A stretch of 20,005 bases of DNA from the NCBI GenBank assembly GCA_003427395.1, contig BFEA01000675.1, forward strand, positions 749,819 through 769,823, in the 5' to 3' direction. Below are positions 8,421 to 17,738 of this stretch, one piece after another (the first letter of the stretch is position 1; each line of letters begins with the position of its first letter). A program made the position numbers and the translations under genes. The notes under the pieces are model-generated. The model was not told the DNA's origin. It ran no database searches and was given only the letters and a program-made list of their open reading frames with translations. The stretch comes from Chara braunii. Lineage: Eukaryota > Streptophyta > Charophyceae > Charales > Characeae.

Positions 8421-9295
8421 TCGAACAGGAGTGGCTAGATCCAGACCAGAAGATTGCAGAGTTAGATGGGAACCGGAACCTCATGTGGAAACCGTGGTGG
8501 ATAGAGGAACGCCGATGGCATTGGAAAACGCTACTTGCATTCCATCGACAATCAACAGGACATCCAGTTCTGGTAGCCCCCTCACCTCAACGTGTCCAAC
8601 TGGATTCGAGGGGGAGCGCACACCACACAACACAACACCCAAATCCACCGCTCTCGGACTCCCCTCCCCCGTTTACCCCCCTGCCCCCGCTGACACCCCC
8701 ACCGCCACCGGAGGGATCTCCACCACAAACTCCTTGTCCCCCTTCACGACCATCACCATCAGCTCCACCCCCTCTGCCGGAGGGCACCGCACCACAAATA
8801 CCCTCGCCCCCCCCACCCCCTTACCCCTGCCACCATCGTCCACATCCAACACAACGACCAATGCCACCCACACACCCCCAATGCCGGAAGAGCCCCCACC
8901 CGAAACACCCCTACCTCCCCCACCACTCCCAACAGCTTCAGAGCCATCCTTCCCGACCTCTCTCCTATCTTCTTAGGACTGCCCCTGTTCAAACACAGCA
9001 TACAAGCCCTGGCCAGGCAACGACAGGTTCAAGCAGCAGCAGGGACAAACCTCCTATACGCCACAACCTTCCAAACATTGGAAGATATGGAGCAGATGGA
9101 AGACAAGGAGTAGATCAGAGAAGTTCAGGGACACATACGAGAGCTGAAGACACCCAAACAGAACTGGTTAGAACGCCAGATAGCAGCAAGCTCGGATGGG
9201 CCATGCTCATACGTGGAAGCAGATGCTTTTTCAGCAGGGTCTCAGGTTGATTCACGGGGGGTACGACGTGGTCCCCGACATATGAATAATCAGCC
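8396..9295 (+). pseudogene. Decayed Pro-rich Gag/ORF1-like protein
   Basis: The region keeps coding character but switches frame. One frame starts near 8396 with a charged, Trp-rich segment (AFEQEWLDPDQKIAEL). A second frame from about 8510 is Ser/Thr/Pro-rich and stops at 8976. A third frame from about 8937 reads a compact hydrophilic domain (LLYATTFQTLEDMEQMEDKE), meets a TAG at about 9112, continues as IREVQGHIRELKTPKQNW, and ends at a TAG near 9310. The Pro-rich middle is translatable in several frames because it is C-rich, so exact junctions are unclear. This composition is common in Gag or ORF1 proteins of plant and algal retroelements. No zinc knuckle or enzyme domain is present and I cannot name a family. 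A host gene relic is not excluded. Confidence 0.4.
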
Positions 9296-9666
9296 AATTT
9301 GTCAAGGGGAATAGGATATATAGAGTTTACAGGGTGCAGACATAGAAATAATCAAACAGGGGGGCTGCTGAAATAAGGGTTGGGTTAATAGATAAGGGGT
9401 GCTCCTGAACAAAGGGCAGGGTGATACGAGCAGCTCCATGGGATGATGGAGCCCCAGGATGAGTCAGTAACAACCATAGCCCCAGGGAACAACAAACACC
9501 AATCTCAGCGCTACACGATGTACCCATGGGACGCTGGACCCGGTTTCCAGCAGGTGTCGCTCCCCACCAATAAATGGAGCAGCCTAACAGGTAAGCCCTC
9601 AATCCAGACGATTCTCTTACCACCGCCAGGATAGAGGGATATCGCAAGCGACGCAGGGGCCATTCT
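9296..9666 (+). other. Tail of the Pro-rich relic, up to the poly(A)
   Basis: A short frame (9443-9634) reads protein-like residues (YPWDAGPGFQQVSLPTNKW) and may be a further decayed piece of the upstream pseudogene. Otherwise no feature is visible. The stretch ends at a long A run, so it may be the 3' untranslated part of a retroposed transcript. Confidence 0.3.
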
Positions 9667-9690
9667 AAAAAAAAAAAAAAAAAAAAAAAA
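9667..9690 (+). repeat. 24-nt poly(A) run
   Basis: Twenty-four consecutive A residues follow the Pro-rich + strand relic. A 3' A-tract is the hallmark of a sequence inserted by target-primed reverse transcription (LINE, SINE or processed copy). No target-site duplication was identified, because the 5' end of the inserted copy is not clear. Confidence 0.6.
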
Positions 9691-9765
9691 GATCACTGCT
9701 GATAGAAGTTGAGTTTATTCCAGAAAATGTGGCAGTTACTTTCTGCACTGTTGTTGCAACCACCA

Positions 9766-9791
9766 CCATCAGATCGTTTGTGATCTGATGG
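9766..9791. repeat. 10-bp perfect stem hairpin
   Basis: CCATCAGATC and GATCTGATGG are separated by the 6-nt loop GTTTGT. The hairpin lies in the 142-bp gap between the poly(A) of the + strand relic and the A-tract of the minus-strand LINE. It resembles neither element and has no visible T-run terminator on either side. It may be an end structure of a small insertion. Confidence 0.6.
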
Positions 9792-10033
9792 CTGGGAAGC
9801 ACTCTGCCGTGATTTTAGGTGGGAGGTCTCTGTTTTTTTTTTTTTTTTGCCTTTCTCCTGTTTTCTCACTCCATAAATTTGTAATGAACCTGTCAAGCTG
9901 CTGCCACACAGTGTCACACTCGATAGGGCACACTCCTATCCGACTGCCAATGGGACCACACCCTAGAGGTCCCCCTCTACTGCTTTCTGGAAGCAAAAAC
10001 AAAAAACAAAAAAAAGTGCATTGTGCTGTCTGA

Positions 10034-10780
10034 GGGCATACTCACTACGAGACCACAAATCCGCAATTTAGGAAGAGCCGATTTGAGGTTTTGGGCATGG
10101 TTCACGTCACACTTTTGTGCCTTTTCAGATGGGACAAGGTCGCGGCCGTCAGGAGAAATGGGGATTTGGTACTTGGCTGGTCACAAGGCGCCATCCACTA
10201 ATTGTGCAAGAACTTTTATGAACGAATTTTTGCCAATTTTCGAAGAAAAATGCAACAAATGAAAAAGGGCACTTGTGGTCACCTCCAGAGGTGACCGCAA
10301 AATCCCTTGCCCCGCGGATTCCCAGGCCACTGACAAATGGGCACTGGCTACGTAGCACCATGTTCACGTTCGGCGGCGAACGCGAACAAGCGCCTAAAAC
10401 CCTCCGAACGCGAACATAAAAACTATTAAAAAAAAAAAAAAAAAAAACTTAGAAAAATCTGCAAAAACTGTATGTTATGTAAAATAACGATACAAGCAAC
10501 TTTTGCCTTGGAGTCATGTTCAAATTCGTAACCAATCATGAGTTTAAAATAAAAAACCGAAAAAACATTTTATTTATTTATTTATTTTTACGAAAAAAAA
10601 TTATGTTCGCCCGAACATGTTCGTGAGCTGTTCGCGCGAACATGAAGGGGCACGAACACGTTCGCCGTGCTACGCAGGGCACAAGAATAGTACATTTGCG
10701 AATTTGGTAGATCCGTATGACCGACCTTTTACCATTTTTTTTTGGATTTTGGTATTACAGGCCCCCGTGTGAGTATGCCC
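10034..10780. mobile_element. 747-bp MITE inserted in the LINE, TGA target duplication
   Basis: The ends are perfect 12-bp inverted repeats, GGGCATACTCAC at 10034-10045 and its complement at 10769-10780. Partial matching continues inward for about 8 bp (ACGAGACC against ACGGGGGCC). TGA flanks both ends (10031-10033 and 10781-10783). Removing the element plus one TGA (750 bp, a multiple of 3) rejoins the flanking minus-strand frame. No transposase is present. A 3-bp TNA duplication with GGGCA-type ends fits PIF/Harbinger-like MITEs. A hAT origin would need an 8-bp duplication, which I do not see. Confidence 0.8.
10348..10677. repeat. Internal fold-back inside the MITE
   Basis: CTACGTAGCAC (10348-10358) pairs with GTGCTACGCAG (10667-10677), 11 bp with one mismatch. 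Inside it GCGAACATAA (10410-10419) pairs perfectly with TTATGTTCGC (10601-10610). Both arms are rich in GTTCG/CGAAC words, including the palindromes CGAACATGTTCG (10612-10623) and GTTCGCGCGAAC. The centre holds a 20-nt A run (10428-10447). This is either a nested small element or the native fold-back body of the MITE. Confidence 0.6.
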
Positions 10781-10833
10781 TGAATGCAGACAACGTATTT
10801 AGCAGACGTGAGTTTCTCCTTTAGGCTTGTCTA

Positions 10834-13398
10834 AGTTTTTTGTATATTGGTTCTTATTGTTTCAACTACGTGTTGTATTGCTTGGATGTAGCCGAAGGAG
10901 TCGTCTTTCCTTTCATGGGGACAACGAGCCCGCCAAATTACCATCGATACTTCCAGCCTTGTGAATTTGAAGAGGTTGGATTGGAAGAGCGACCATGCGG
11001 CCGTGGAGGCTGTGGGCTGGTTCAGCAGAAGTAACGTCGGGTCCTAGGGCAGGTCGCTATGTGTGAGGTATTTCCATGTTGCCGCCCACCAACGCCAGAT
11101 TTGGTTTGCCATTTGGCAATCTACCAGGCAATGTTCGAGGTCTGCTATATGTTTTTGGGATGAGACACCACAATAGGAACATAGGGGCGACATGATGCCT
11201 TTTTGTTCCAGACGTGATCTTGAGACCACCAAATCTGTGGTTGGCAAACAACGGTATACGATCTGCCATTGGAGTGCTCACTGCGATATGGGCATAAGAC
11301 CGGAATAGCGGGACCACCGGAAGTTTTGTAGATCATTTTCTTTCATTACAGAGTCACGCCGCTACCCGTCTTTTATGATGTTAGTTGTGTCGGTGGTCTT
11401 ATGGCTCTTCCTATTGCACTCTTTGACCGTGTATTTCCAGATCGGCAATGGTCTAGCTCCTCCCCATTGCCACTCTTCGGGATCGGATGGTAGTGATCAG
11501 ATTGGCGTAGCAGCTTCATAGCCCCACCAACCATCTTCCTCATTACCCAGCACACGTACTCTTATAGGGCCCGACCAAGGTTGTTGTTTGTCCAGGCGCT
11601 CGTTTCTGGCCAAACTTGTCGTTCTGGCCTCGTCGAGTGTCAAGTCATATGCTTCCAGCACTGTAAGATTGTCCCGACAGCTGGTTACTCGGTAGAGGGC
11701 CACGGGGACTGGTAGGAAAGTTGCTGCAATTACCCAGTCCCCTTCTTGGATGGTGGGGCCCTGTCTAAGGGCTTTGATCCAAGCTATGAGGATGGCTTCC
11801 TACAGTTCCCGAAGCTTCTCCTTCGGGTTTCGAATGTTTTTAAGGGCTGGTTTAAGTTGATCAACTGTTTTCCACGTACCAATTCTAATGTCCCAAAGGT
11901 CCCCCACTGTGAAAACGCCCCGTTTGACCCATCCTAGCCAATGGGAGTCGTTCTTGATAGAGAAGGTTCGACCTTGCGAGGTGAGATTGTGAGGATTCCC
12001 AAACCAGGGTTGTCTCCAGACCTCATGCCATCGTGACGGTGGTGGCAGTTTGTTCGGGCCTATATCCCTCCATAGTGCAAGGATGGAGGCTCAAAGAGGA
12101 TCATTTGCTAAGTCCGCCTTCATGGCACTTGTGTGAGATTCCTCTGCTACCACTTTGGGAGTACTTGGGATAAACCACCGGGGATTTGTGAGCCAAGCCA
12201 GGGCATGGATTGGTCTTTCCTGTGCTGTGTCAGGGGCTAGACATCGCAGTTGAATGCCAACCAGTGTGACCCATGGGATATCGTTATTCATCAATAGTCT
12301 AATTATGATTTTGAAGACCAATGCTTTGATTTCCCCTTCCGGTTCGATGATTCCCAGACCCCCTATATCTCTTGGTTGGGCCAGTTGGGCCCATGCTACC
12401 CTTTTCATACAAGTCTGCAATTCATGATCATTTCTCCACAGGTATGCTGCAGTCGCTTGTTTCAGAGTCGATAGCTGTTTTGGAGGTAGCATCCAGAATG
12501 TTGTCTTATATCAAATAGTAGACAGGATAACATTGTTAATGACCAAGGCCCTTCCCACTAGCGAAGTGTGCAGACCTTTCCATTTTGACATGGCCTGGAT
12601 CGTTGTTTGGACCAGGCGGTCCGCGTGGTCCGCAGGCGGGCCGAGGGCTGTGAGTCTCACCCCTAGGACGCGTATAGCTTCTTCTCTTGGTTTCCAATTA
12701 ACTGGAGGGTAATCGGGGGGGGCTCTCTCGTCGTGTGGATCCACCACCCTTCTGTTTTGACACCCCAATTTACCTTCATGTCTGCAGCGATGGAGAAGAG
12801 GTGGATTGTGTTCGCCAAAGCCTACCTTACTAGAGGGAGAAGCTTTGATGACGACCGTGAGGTCGTTTGCAAAAAGGGAGGTAATGAGTATCATATGCGG
12901 TGGCAGTTCCGATATTTCAATGCATTGTATTGCGGGGCTTGCCCTAATGAGAGAGGCAAGCGCTTCCATAACAATCACAAAGAGCAACAGTGCTATCGGG
13001 TCCCCTTGTCTCACTGATCGTTGCAGTGGGAAGGGCGCCGAGAGGTGGCCGTTGATCATAATGCTGGTTGCTGCTCAGTGGTGTAGGGTGCTGACCCAAT
13101 GTCTAAATCCTGGCCCGAAGTTCATTTTTTGCAGGCACAAGTCCAGGAATTGCCATTCAACATGATCATACGCTTTTTCAAAGTCAATAAACAGGATCGC
13201 CACATCCTTCTTGCGTTGTCTCGCGTATTTGATGGTCTCGTTTACCAGCAAGATGTTGTCTTGTATGTTTCGTTGTGGCATGAACCCCATTTGGTCCATA
13301 TGAATGAGATGACCTATGTGCGGTAGGAATCTATTGCATAGCGCTTTGGCCCCCATTTTATAGGGAACGGGGAGCAGTGCAATCAGACTCGACTTATT
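10834..13398 (-). pseudogene. LINE ORF2: reverse transcriptase and zf-RVT domain
   Basis: One reading frame continues for about 2.5 kb without a frameshift but is interrupted by in-frame stops: TGA at 13075, 12511, 12091, 11497 and 11278; TAG at 11800, 11362 and 11044, with a final TAG at 10831. RT motifs are clear: YKMGAKALCNRF (thumb-proximal block), MGFMPQRNIQDNIL, motif A ILFIDFEKAYDHVEW, motif B-type RSVRQGDPI, and motif C FAND where FADD is expected. The FAND change (codon 12865-12867, AAC for GAC) replaces a catalytic Asp. The C-terminal zinc finger has CSYCG, HIADLEHC, C and ANQIW, the usual zf-RVT pattern. The protein would copy LINE RNA at a nicked target; this copy cannot. The TAG at 10831 may be the native stop or another lesion. 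Confidence 0.85.
12700..13398 (-). other. LINE RT catalytic core with FAND motif C
   Basis: This sub-region holds the polymerase active site. Motif A keeps its Asp (IDFEKAYD), while motif C reads F-A-N-D. The segment RSVRQGDPIALLLF differs from the RGVRQGDPLxPLLF pattern usual in plant LINEs by changes (Gly to Ser, Pro to Leu) that are each one transition. One TGA (13075) separates motifs A and B. The core is therefore recognisable yet inactive. Confidence 0.8.
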
Positions 13399-13870
13399 CA
13401 CACTTGTCATACATGCAAACAGTGATACAACAAACTGGCGACATGCGCCCACACAACACTCCAAGATATCGTAACCAGATAAGAGTTCTCTTCCAACTGG
13501 CTATGGCGGTTGTGCGCCCACACAACTCACTGTTCGCACTCTGGATCACCCTGGATATCCCACACACAACCCTCTGAACACGCACACAGTTCACACACAG
13601 TGCACTCTAGGCTAAGCTACGACAGCTATGGCTGCCGCTACCTATTGCTATCACTACACTACTTCGTCCTCGCCCACTTCGTCTTCGGGCCTCCTGCAGA
13701 CCTCCTTGCACAAGACGCTGAAGCAGCGCTTCCGCATGGCTTCCGCATGAATGAATGGCTGGGCGCAGCCTCTTGCTTTATACTTCTATGGTATTCACCA
13801 GTTCGCAGTAGCGAATGCAGATCCCAGGGCTCGATCCCTCGTTCCCATCTTACCTGTGTACAGTATTGAT
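13399..13870 (-). repeat. LTR-like DNA with a minus-strand TATA box
   Basis: Between the LINE and the Gypsy element lies DNA with LTR-like traits. TATAAAG reads on the minus strand at 13776-13782. Downstream of it in that orientation are GC-rich then GTTGTG-rich sequences. The 14-mer TGCGCCCACACAAC occurs twice, at 13444-13457 and 13513-13526. A TTCGC-AGTA-GCGAA hairpin lies near 13802-13815. The position, 3' of pol on the minus strand, is where a 3' LTR belongs. I could not find a matching copy beyond gag (19000-20005), nor a clear polypurine tract, so this remains a guess. No coding region is evident. Confidence 0.3.
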
Positions 13871-14117
13871 GTCAACCCGTAGATTTGAACTTGCGACCTA
13901 TAGGATCATCAGTGGTAGGTAGACTTTCATAGGTCACAGGGTAGGAGGGATTCAAACTGTAGACTTGTAGGGTAGGAGTCTAAACAGTTCGGAGGTCGTA
14001 GCTGTAGACTGCCTGAAGAGTCAAGGTCGTAGCTGCTACTTACCTGAAAGGGCAAAGTCGTAGCTGCTACAGTACCGAAAGGCCAAGTTAGAGATTTTTA
14101 GAAGTGGCCTTTCGGAG
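13871..14117. repeat. 31-bp tandem repeats 3' of pol
   Basis: GTCGTAGCTG starts at 13995, 14026 and 14057, an exact 31-bp period, with a diverged fourth copy near 14087. Upstream (13870-13990) related words such as CTGTAGACT and AGGGTAGGAG are repeated irregularly. The array lies immediately 3' of the Gypsy pol stop on the coding strand, in the presumed 3' untranslated region. Confidence 0.75.
14075..14115 (-). terminator. 11-bp-stem hairpin directly after the pol stop
   Basis: CCGAAAGGCCA (14075-14085) pairs perfectly with TGGCCTTTCGG (14105-14115) across a 19-nt loop. On the minus strand it begins 2 nt after the TAA stop (14118-14120) of the integrase frame. It could be an RNA structure of the retroelement 3' end. 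A terminator role is only one reading, since eukaryotic Pol II does not stop at simple hairpins. Confidence 0.4.
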
Positions 14118-15734
14118 TTAGCCTGCGTTCAGCAGAGGCAAGTGGTCATCAGATCTTGTAAACGAGCGGTCGTCTTCCGGTTCTTGATAACTAAAATGAA
14201 CCTTGTACTGTTTCTGTGGACGACCCCTACCTCCAGTTCTGAATACATCTTCAGCAACTATGCCATCGATGTCATACCTTCCATCCATATCGGGCGGAAT
14301 CATAGATCTACGAGATGAAAACTGATCACTTGTTTGATAAGGTAACAACTTCGATGCATGGAAAACTGGGTAAGTGTGGAGGTATGCTGGGAGTTCTATG
14401 GTATAGGACGGTCCATCTTCGCCGCCCTTGACTTCCAGAACAGGCCACTGTCCTCTATATGTGGGCAGTAACTTCTGCGAGATGTTCTCCTCAGGCGCGA
14501 ATTCTTTAAAACTGATCCTGACTAAGTCGCTTACTTGAAACTGTGAAGGGCGATGATGTTTATTCGCTTGCTCTATCATCCTATGTAGGGCTTTCCTGAG
14601 GTTCTTTACAACAGTAGCTAGTTCTTTCTCGTGTTGTACAACAAACTCCCTGGTCTCGGGTGGTAATCTGTGAATCTGATCCCGGTTGAGTCCTTCAAAC
14701 GGTTTGCGCGGTCTAAAGGACTTGTACAGTTCGTTGGGAGTGCGGCAGGTGGACAAATGCACGCTGTTATTATACGCACTAGCTCCTTTAGGCAACATCT
14801 CGTCCCAGTTATTCTGATCTGGCCTAATGTACTTGCACAAAACTTGCTGTAGGATCTTGTTCATTTGCTCTGTCTGACCGTTAGTCTCTTGATGACGGTC
14901 GGACGACATCAACAACTTAGATCAATATACTCCCATAAGTTCTTGCCAGTTCTGGCTAGTAAAGCGACTATCTCTATCGCTGACTATAGACAGTGGGATT
15001 CCATTCTCACTCACCCAACGGTCAAAAAATTTTTGTATGACTAAATCAGTACGTGCCTCTGAAGGCAAAGGAACAAAAACGGTGTACTTACTAAAACGGT
15101 CAACTATGACCATGACTTGGCTCTTGTCATGCCTGCTCTTGACTTGAGTGTCCATGAAGTCTATGGACACCGAGTCTCCCGGCCGATCCGGAATGGGCAA
15201 GGGTCTGAGAAGACCTAACGGGGCATGCGTAGAAGTCTTGTTACGCTGGCAGACTTTACAACTGCGAACATACTCTACGCAGTCATTCTTCATCCCTGGC
15301 CAGGTATACGCGCGCATTAGATTGGCTAAAGTCTTTTGCCACCCGAAATGACCCTCTGTGTCGTGGCACTCTCCCAAAATCAGGCTACGAATCTCTTCAT
15401 TGCTGGGAATGCACAGGCGGTCAAAGACATTAGTCTTCTAAAAAAACAACCCTTCAGTAGTGCGGTAGTTCGGCTCAGTCTCTGGGGCCTCTCTGACTTT
15501 CTTAAGGAGGTCACTATAGATAGGGTCCTGCGCGTAGGCTTCTCTAATCTTCTGTTGCAGGTCCTTCCCTATATCGAGATAGTGCACTATTGCTCCAAAG
15601 TAATCTGCCCTCCTACTCAGAGCATCCGCGACTACGTTGTACTTCCCTTTGAAAGGCTTGAGCTCGAAGTCATACTGATCTATCTTTGCGGCCCACCTAG
15701 TAAGCTTAGGTGTCATCTTGGCCAGCGTCTTTAA
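14118..15734 (-). pseudogene. pol: Gypsy pol part 4: RNase H end, integrase, chromodomain-like tail
   Basis: One frame runs from KTLAKMTPKLTRW to the final TAA, interrupted by TAG (15438-15440) and TGA (14922-14924). It includes the RNase H end (YNVVADALSRR), an HHCC zinc domain (GECHDTEGHFGW ... CKVCQRNK), and the integrase core with SIDFMD, IVSDRDSRFTSQNW and a Glu in NGQTEQMN (DDE triad complete). A GPY/F-like module follows (LLPTYRGQWPVLEV, SYTIELPAY, FHASKLLPY). The last 50 residues (GIVAEDVFRTGG ... YKVHFSYQEPEDDRSF) look like a divergent chromodomain that would direct insertion to marked chromatin. TGA 14922 sits where Trp is plausible. Confidence 0.85.
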
Positions 15735-15737
15735 CTA

Positions 15738-16015
15738 TCTCAATGTCTCATGATTGGAATAGACTTCGAAGTGTCTCCCAAGCAAGTAGTGCTTCCAGTG
15801 TCTAAGGCTTGCCTAAGAGCGTAGAGTTCCCTCTCATAGGTAGATGTCGCGACCTTCTCTGAAGGCAATCTGGCGAACATGAACTCTACGGGTCTATACC
15901 TATTGCCATCGTCTTGCTGCAACACCGCGCCTATGCCGTATTGACTCGCATCGGTCGTGACGACAAAAGGCAAGAACGGATCGGCGACTTTAAGAACTGG
16001 ATACTCTATCAATGC
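15738..16015 (-). pseudogene. pol: Gypsy pol part 3: RNase H N-terminal half
   Basis: The frame encodes FVVTTDASQYGIGAVLQQ with the catalytic Asp of the TDAS motif (15950-15952), then PVEFMFARLPSEKVATSTYERELYALRQAL, containing the conserved YERELYAL Glu. After QAL (near 15803) the reading jumps to the -1 frame, consistent with loss of one base, and continues as RHWKHYLLGRHF and YSNHET, then a TAG at 15735-15737. RNase H would remove the RNA template during reverse transcription. Confidence 0.8.
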
Positions 16016-16018
16016 CTA

Positions 16019-16450
16019 CTTTAACTTCTTCATGGCAGACGTGCAGTCCTTATCCCACTTCTAGATAGTCTCCTTTCTCAGCAATCTGCGAAGGGGCGCA
16101 GCGATGGTGGAGAAGTTCCTCACGAACTTCCTGTAGTAATTAGCTAAGCCCAGGAATGAGCGCAACTCTGTCAGCGTACGTGGCGTGGGTCAATCTCTAA
16201 TCGTTGCGATCTTGCTATCCTCTGGCTTAATGTCGTCTTTGTCTAAGACGTGGCCTAAATACAAAACTTGGGTTTTTGCCCAATCGCACTTCTTTGCTTT
16301 GATCTTGAAGTTAGCTTCCCTCAGCTTCTCCAAGACCTGCCTGAGATTACCCTGATGCTCTTCGAGGGTCCTGCTAAACACTAGAATGTCATCCAAGTAA
16401 ACTACAACAAATCTGTCTAACCGCGGCCTAAACAAATCGTTCATACAACG
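16019..16450 (-). pseudogene. pol: Gypsy pol part 2: RT motif C and thumb/connection
   Basis: This continues in the same frame as part 1. It carries RFVVVYLDDILVFS with the two motif C Asp codons intact (16388-16393), then HQGNLRQVLEKLREANFKIK and YLGHVLDKDDI, the expected RT thumb blocks. A TGA at 16190-16192 falls where Trp is usual (IRD-stop-PTPRTL). [19 protein letters not shown] follows, and TAG codons at 16061-16063 and 16016-16018 lie just before the RNase H region. No base is gained or lost, so the only lesions are point changes. Confidence 0.8.
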
Positions 16451-16453
16451 CTA

Positions 16454-17632
16454 GAACGTAGTTGGCGCATTGGTTAGTCCGAAGGGCATCCCTATGAACT
16501 CATAGTGTCCATATCTATTCCGGAAGGCAGTCTTATACTGATCATCAGGATGCACTTCTATCTGATGATATTCGGACTTCAAATTTATCTTAGAGAAGTA
16601 CTTCGCTCCCTGCACTCGATCTAAGAGATGATCTATCCTAGGCAGTGGCTCAGCATTCTTCATTGTAATAGCATTCAGACCCCTATAGTCTATACACATT
16701 CTCAACTTTCCCTCTTTCTTAGGAACAAAGAGAACAGGCGCTCCAAAAGGAGACGAACTGGGCCTAATCCAACCCTTCTCGAGAAACTCGTCTAATTGCT
16801 TGCGAAGCTCCCCTAACTCCCGTGGGGACATCCTATACACAACACCCTTAGGGGTTCTACTTCCAGGCTTTATCTCCATACGGTGTTGGATGGGCCGCGG
16901 TACTACTCCTATCGGCGGCTCAGTTAAATCCTTAAACTCCTCCAGCAGCTTGGCAATCGCAGGGTCCATCGGCTTTTTTTCCGTAGGCTCAGTTACCGGC
17001 CTAACATAGGCGACAAAAACATGTTCCTCCAGTTTCTCCTTCTTTACTAATCTGGCGAATGCAGGCGCACTAAGGGAGCAATGTGCCAATGGATTCTCTG
17101 CTCCTGACACATGGAACAGGCGGGCAGTCTTAGCCTCGCCTGAAGAACTAGGGAGCCTACACTCGTGCTCCTTCAAATGGAGCGTGGCCCCGGCTGCCTC
17201 TGCCCAATCCATTCCCAGAACAATATCAAATAGGAGGTTGTCTTCTACGAGGAGAGTCAGGGAGTGGAGGACCTTCTCCACTTTCCCATCTTTCTCTAGG
17301 CGGAAATACGCCTGGACTCCCTTTACGTAATCCTCTACAACCATGGTACGATTGTCCGCGAGGATACTAACTATGGGGTCTGCCAGTTTCTGGACTTTAA
17401 GTCCCTGCCTCAATTTCTGCAGCGCTTTCTTACTAACACAGTTGCGGGTGGCCCCTGAGTCTACTAGGGCCCCTACTCTACCTCTAAAAATCTCTGTATC
17501 TAGTAGGATCAACTGCCCTTTATTCTCCTTCTTCATCTTGGCCCAGGCGGGCCTTCTCTCTTTCAACTCTTCGGCTACGCATGTAAGGGAGGTGTTTAGA
17601 GAGACCCTAACACAAGCAGTCTCTGGGCAGAG
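16454..17632 (-). pseudogene. pol: Gypsy pol part 1: protease and RT fingers/palm
   Basis: The frame is open from after a TAG at 17633-17635 and has no proper ATG, as expected for a pol part expressed as a Gag-Pol fusion. The protease carries [12 protein letters not shown], with its catalytic Asp at 17459-17461, followed by [16 protein letters not shown], the conserved second block. RT starts around the [15 protein letters not shown] segment and shows [33 protein letters not shown] and MPFGLTNAP. Motif A reads [13 protein letters not shown] where FSKIDLKSGYHQI is usual: the catalytic Asp is Asn (codon 16583-16585) and Gly is Glu (16571-16573), both G-to-A changes. The frame ends at TAG 16451-16453 in place of a probable Gln. 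Confidence 0.85.
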
Positions 17633-17738
17633 CTATCTAGACACCGGCCTGCAACCTCTGCCATAGGCACATGTGGTGTGGGAGTCTCCTGCCGGCTAGC
17701 GCTATGTTCTTCACATGGCCTAATGGTAGGGACAGTTG

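Larger units (their letters stand above)
9833..13398 (-). mobile_element. Degenerate LINE, 5'-truncated, with A-tail
   Basis: The element reads on the minus strand: RT palm (13398-12730), connecting and C-terminal domains (12490-11300), zinc-finger region (11300-11044), and a tail ending in a 16-nt A run (T on the + strand, 9833-9848). The endonuclease and the N-terminal part of RT are missing. Similarity stops near 13385-13398, where unrelated LTR-like DNA begins, so it was either 5'-truncated on insertion, as LINEs often are, or cut by later insertion. A MITE splits the tail at 10034-10780. No target-site duplication could be matched between 9820-9832 and the DNA beyond 13398. Confidence 0.8.

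Noticed and set aside
8041-8484. 147-codon minus-strand frame in the CpG island
   Set aside because: GC-rich DNA has few stops, so long frames arise by chance. The translation shows no motif, and several frames on both strands are open over the same bases.
13825-13850. T-arm-like GGGCTCGATCCC suggesting a tRNA gene
   Set aside because: No acceptor, D or anticodon arms fit around it.
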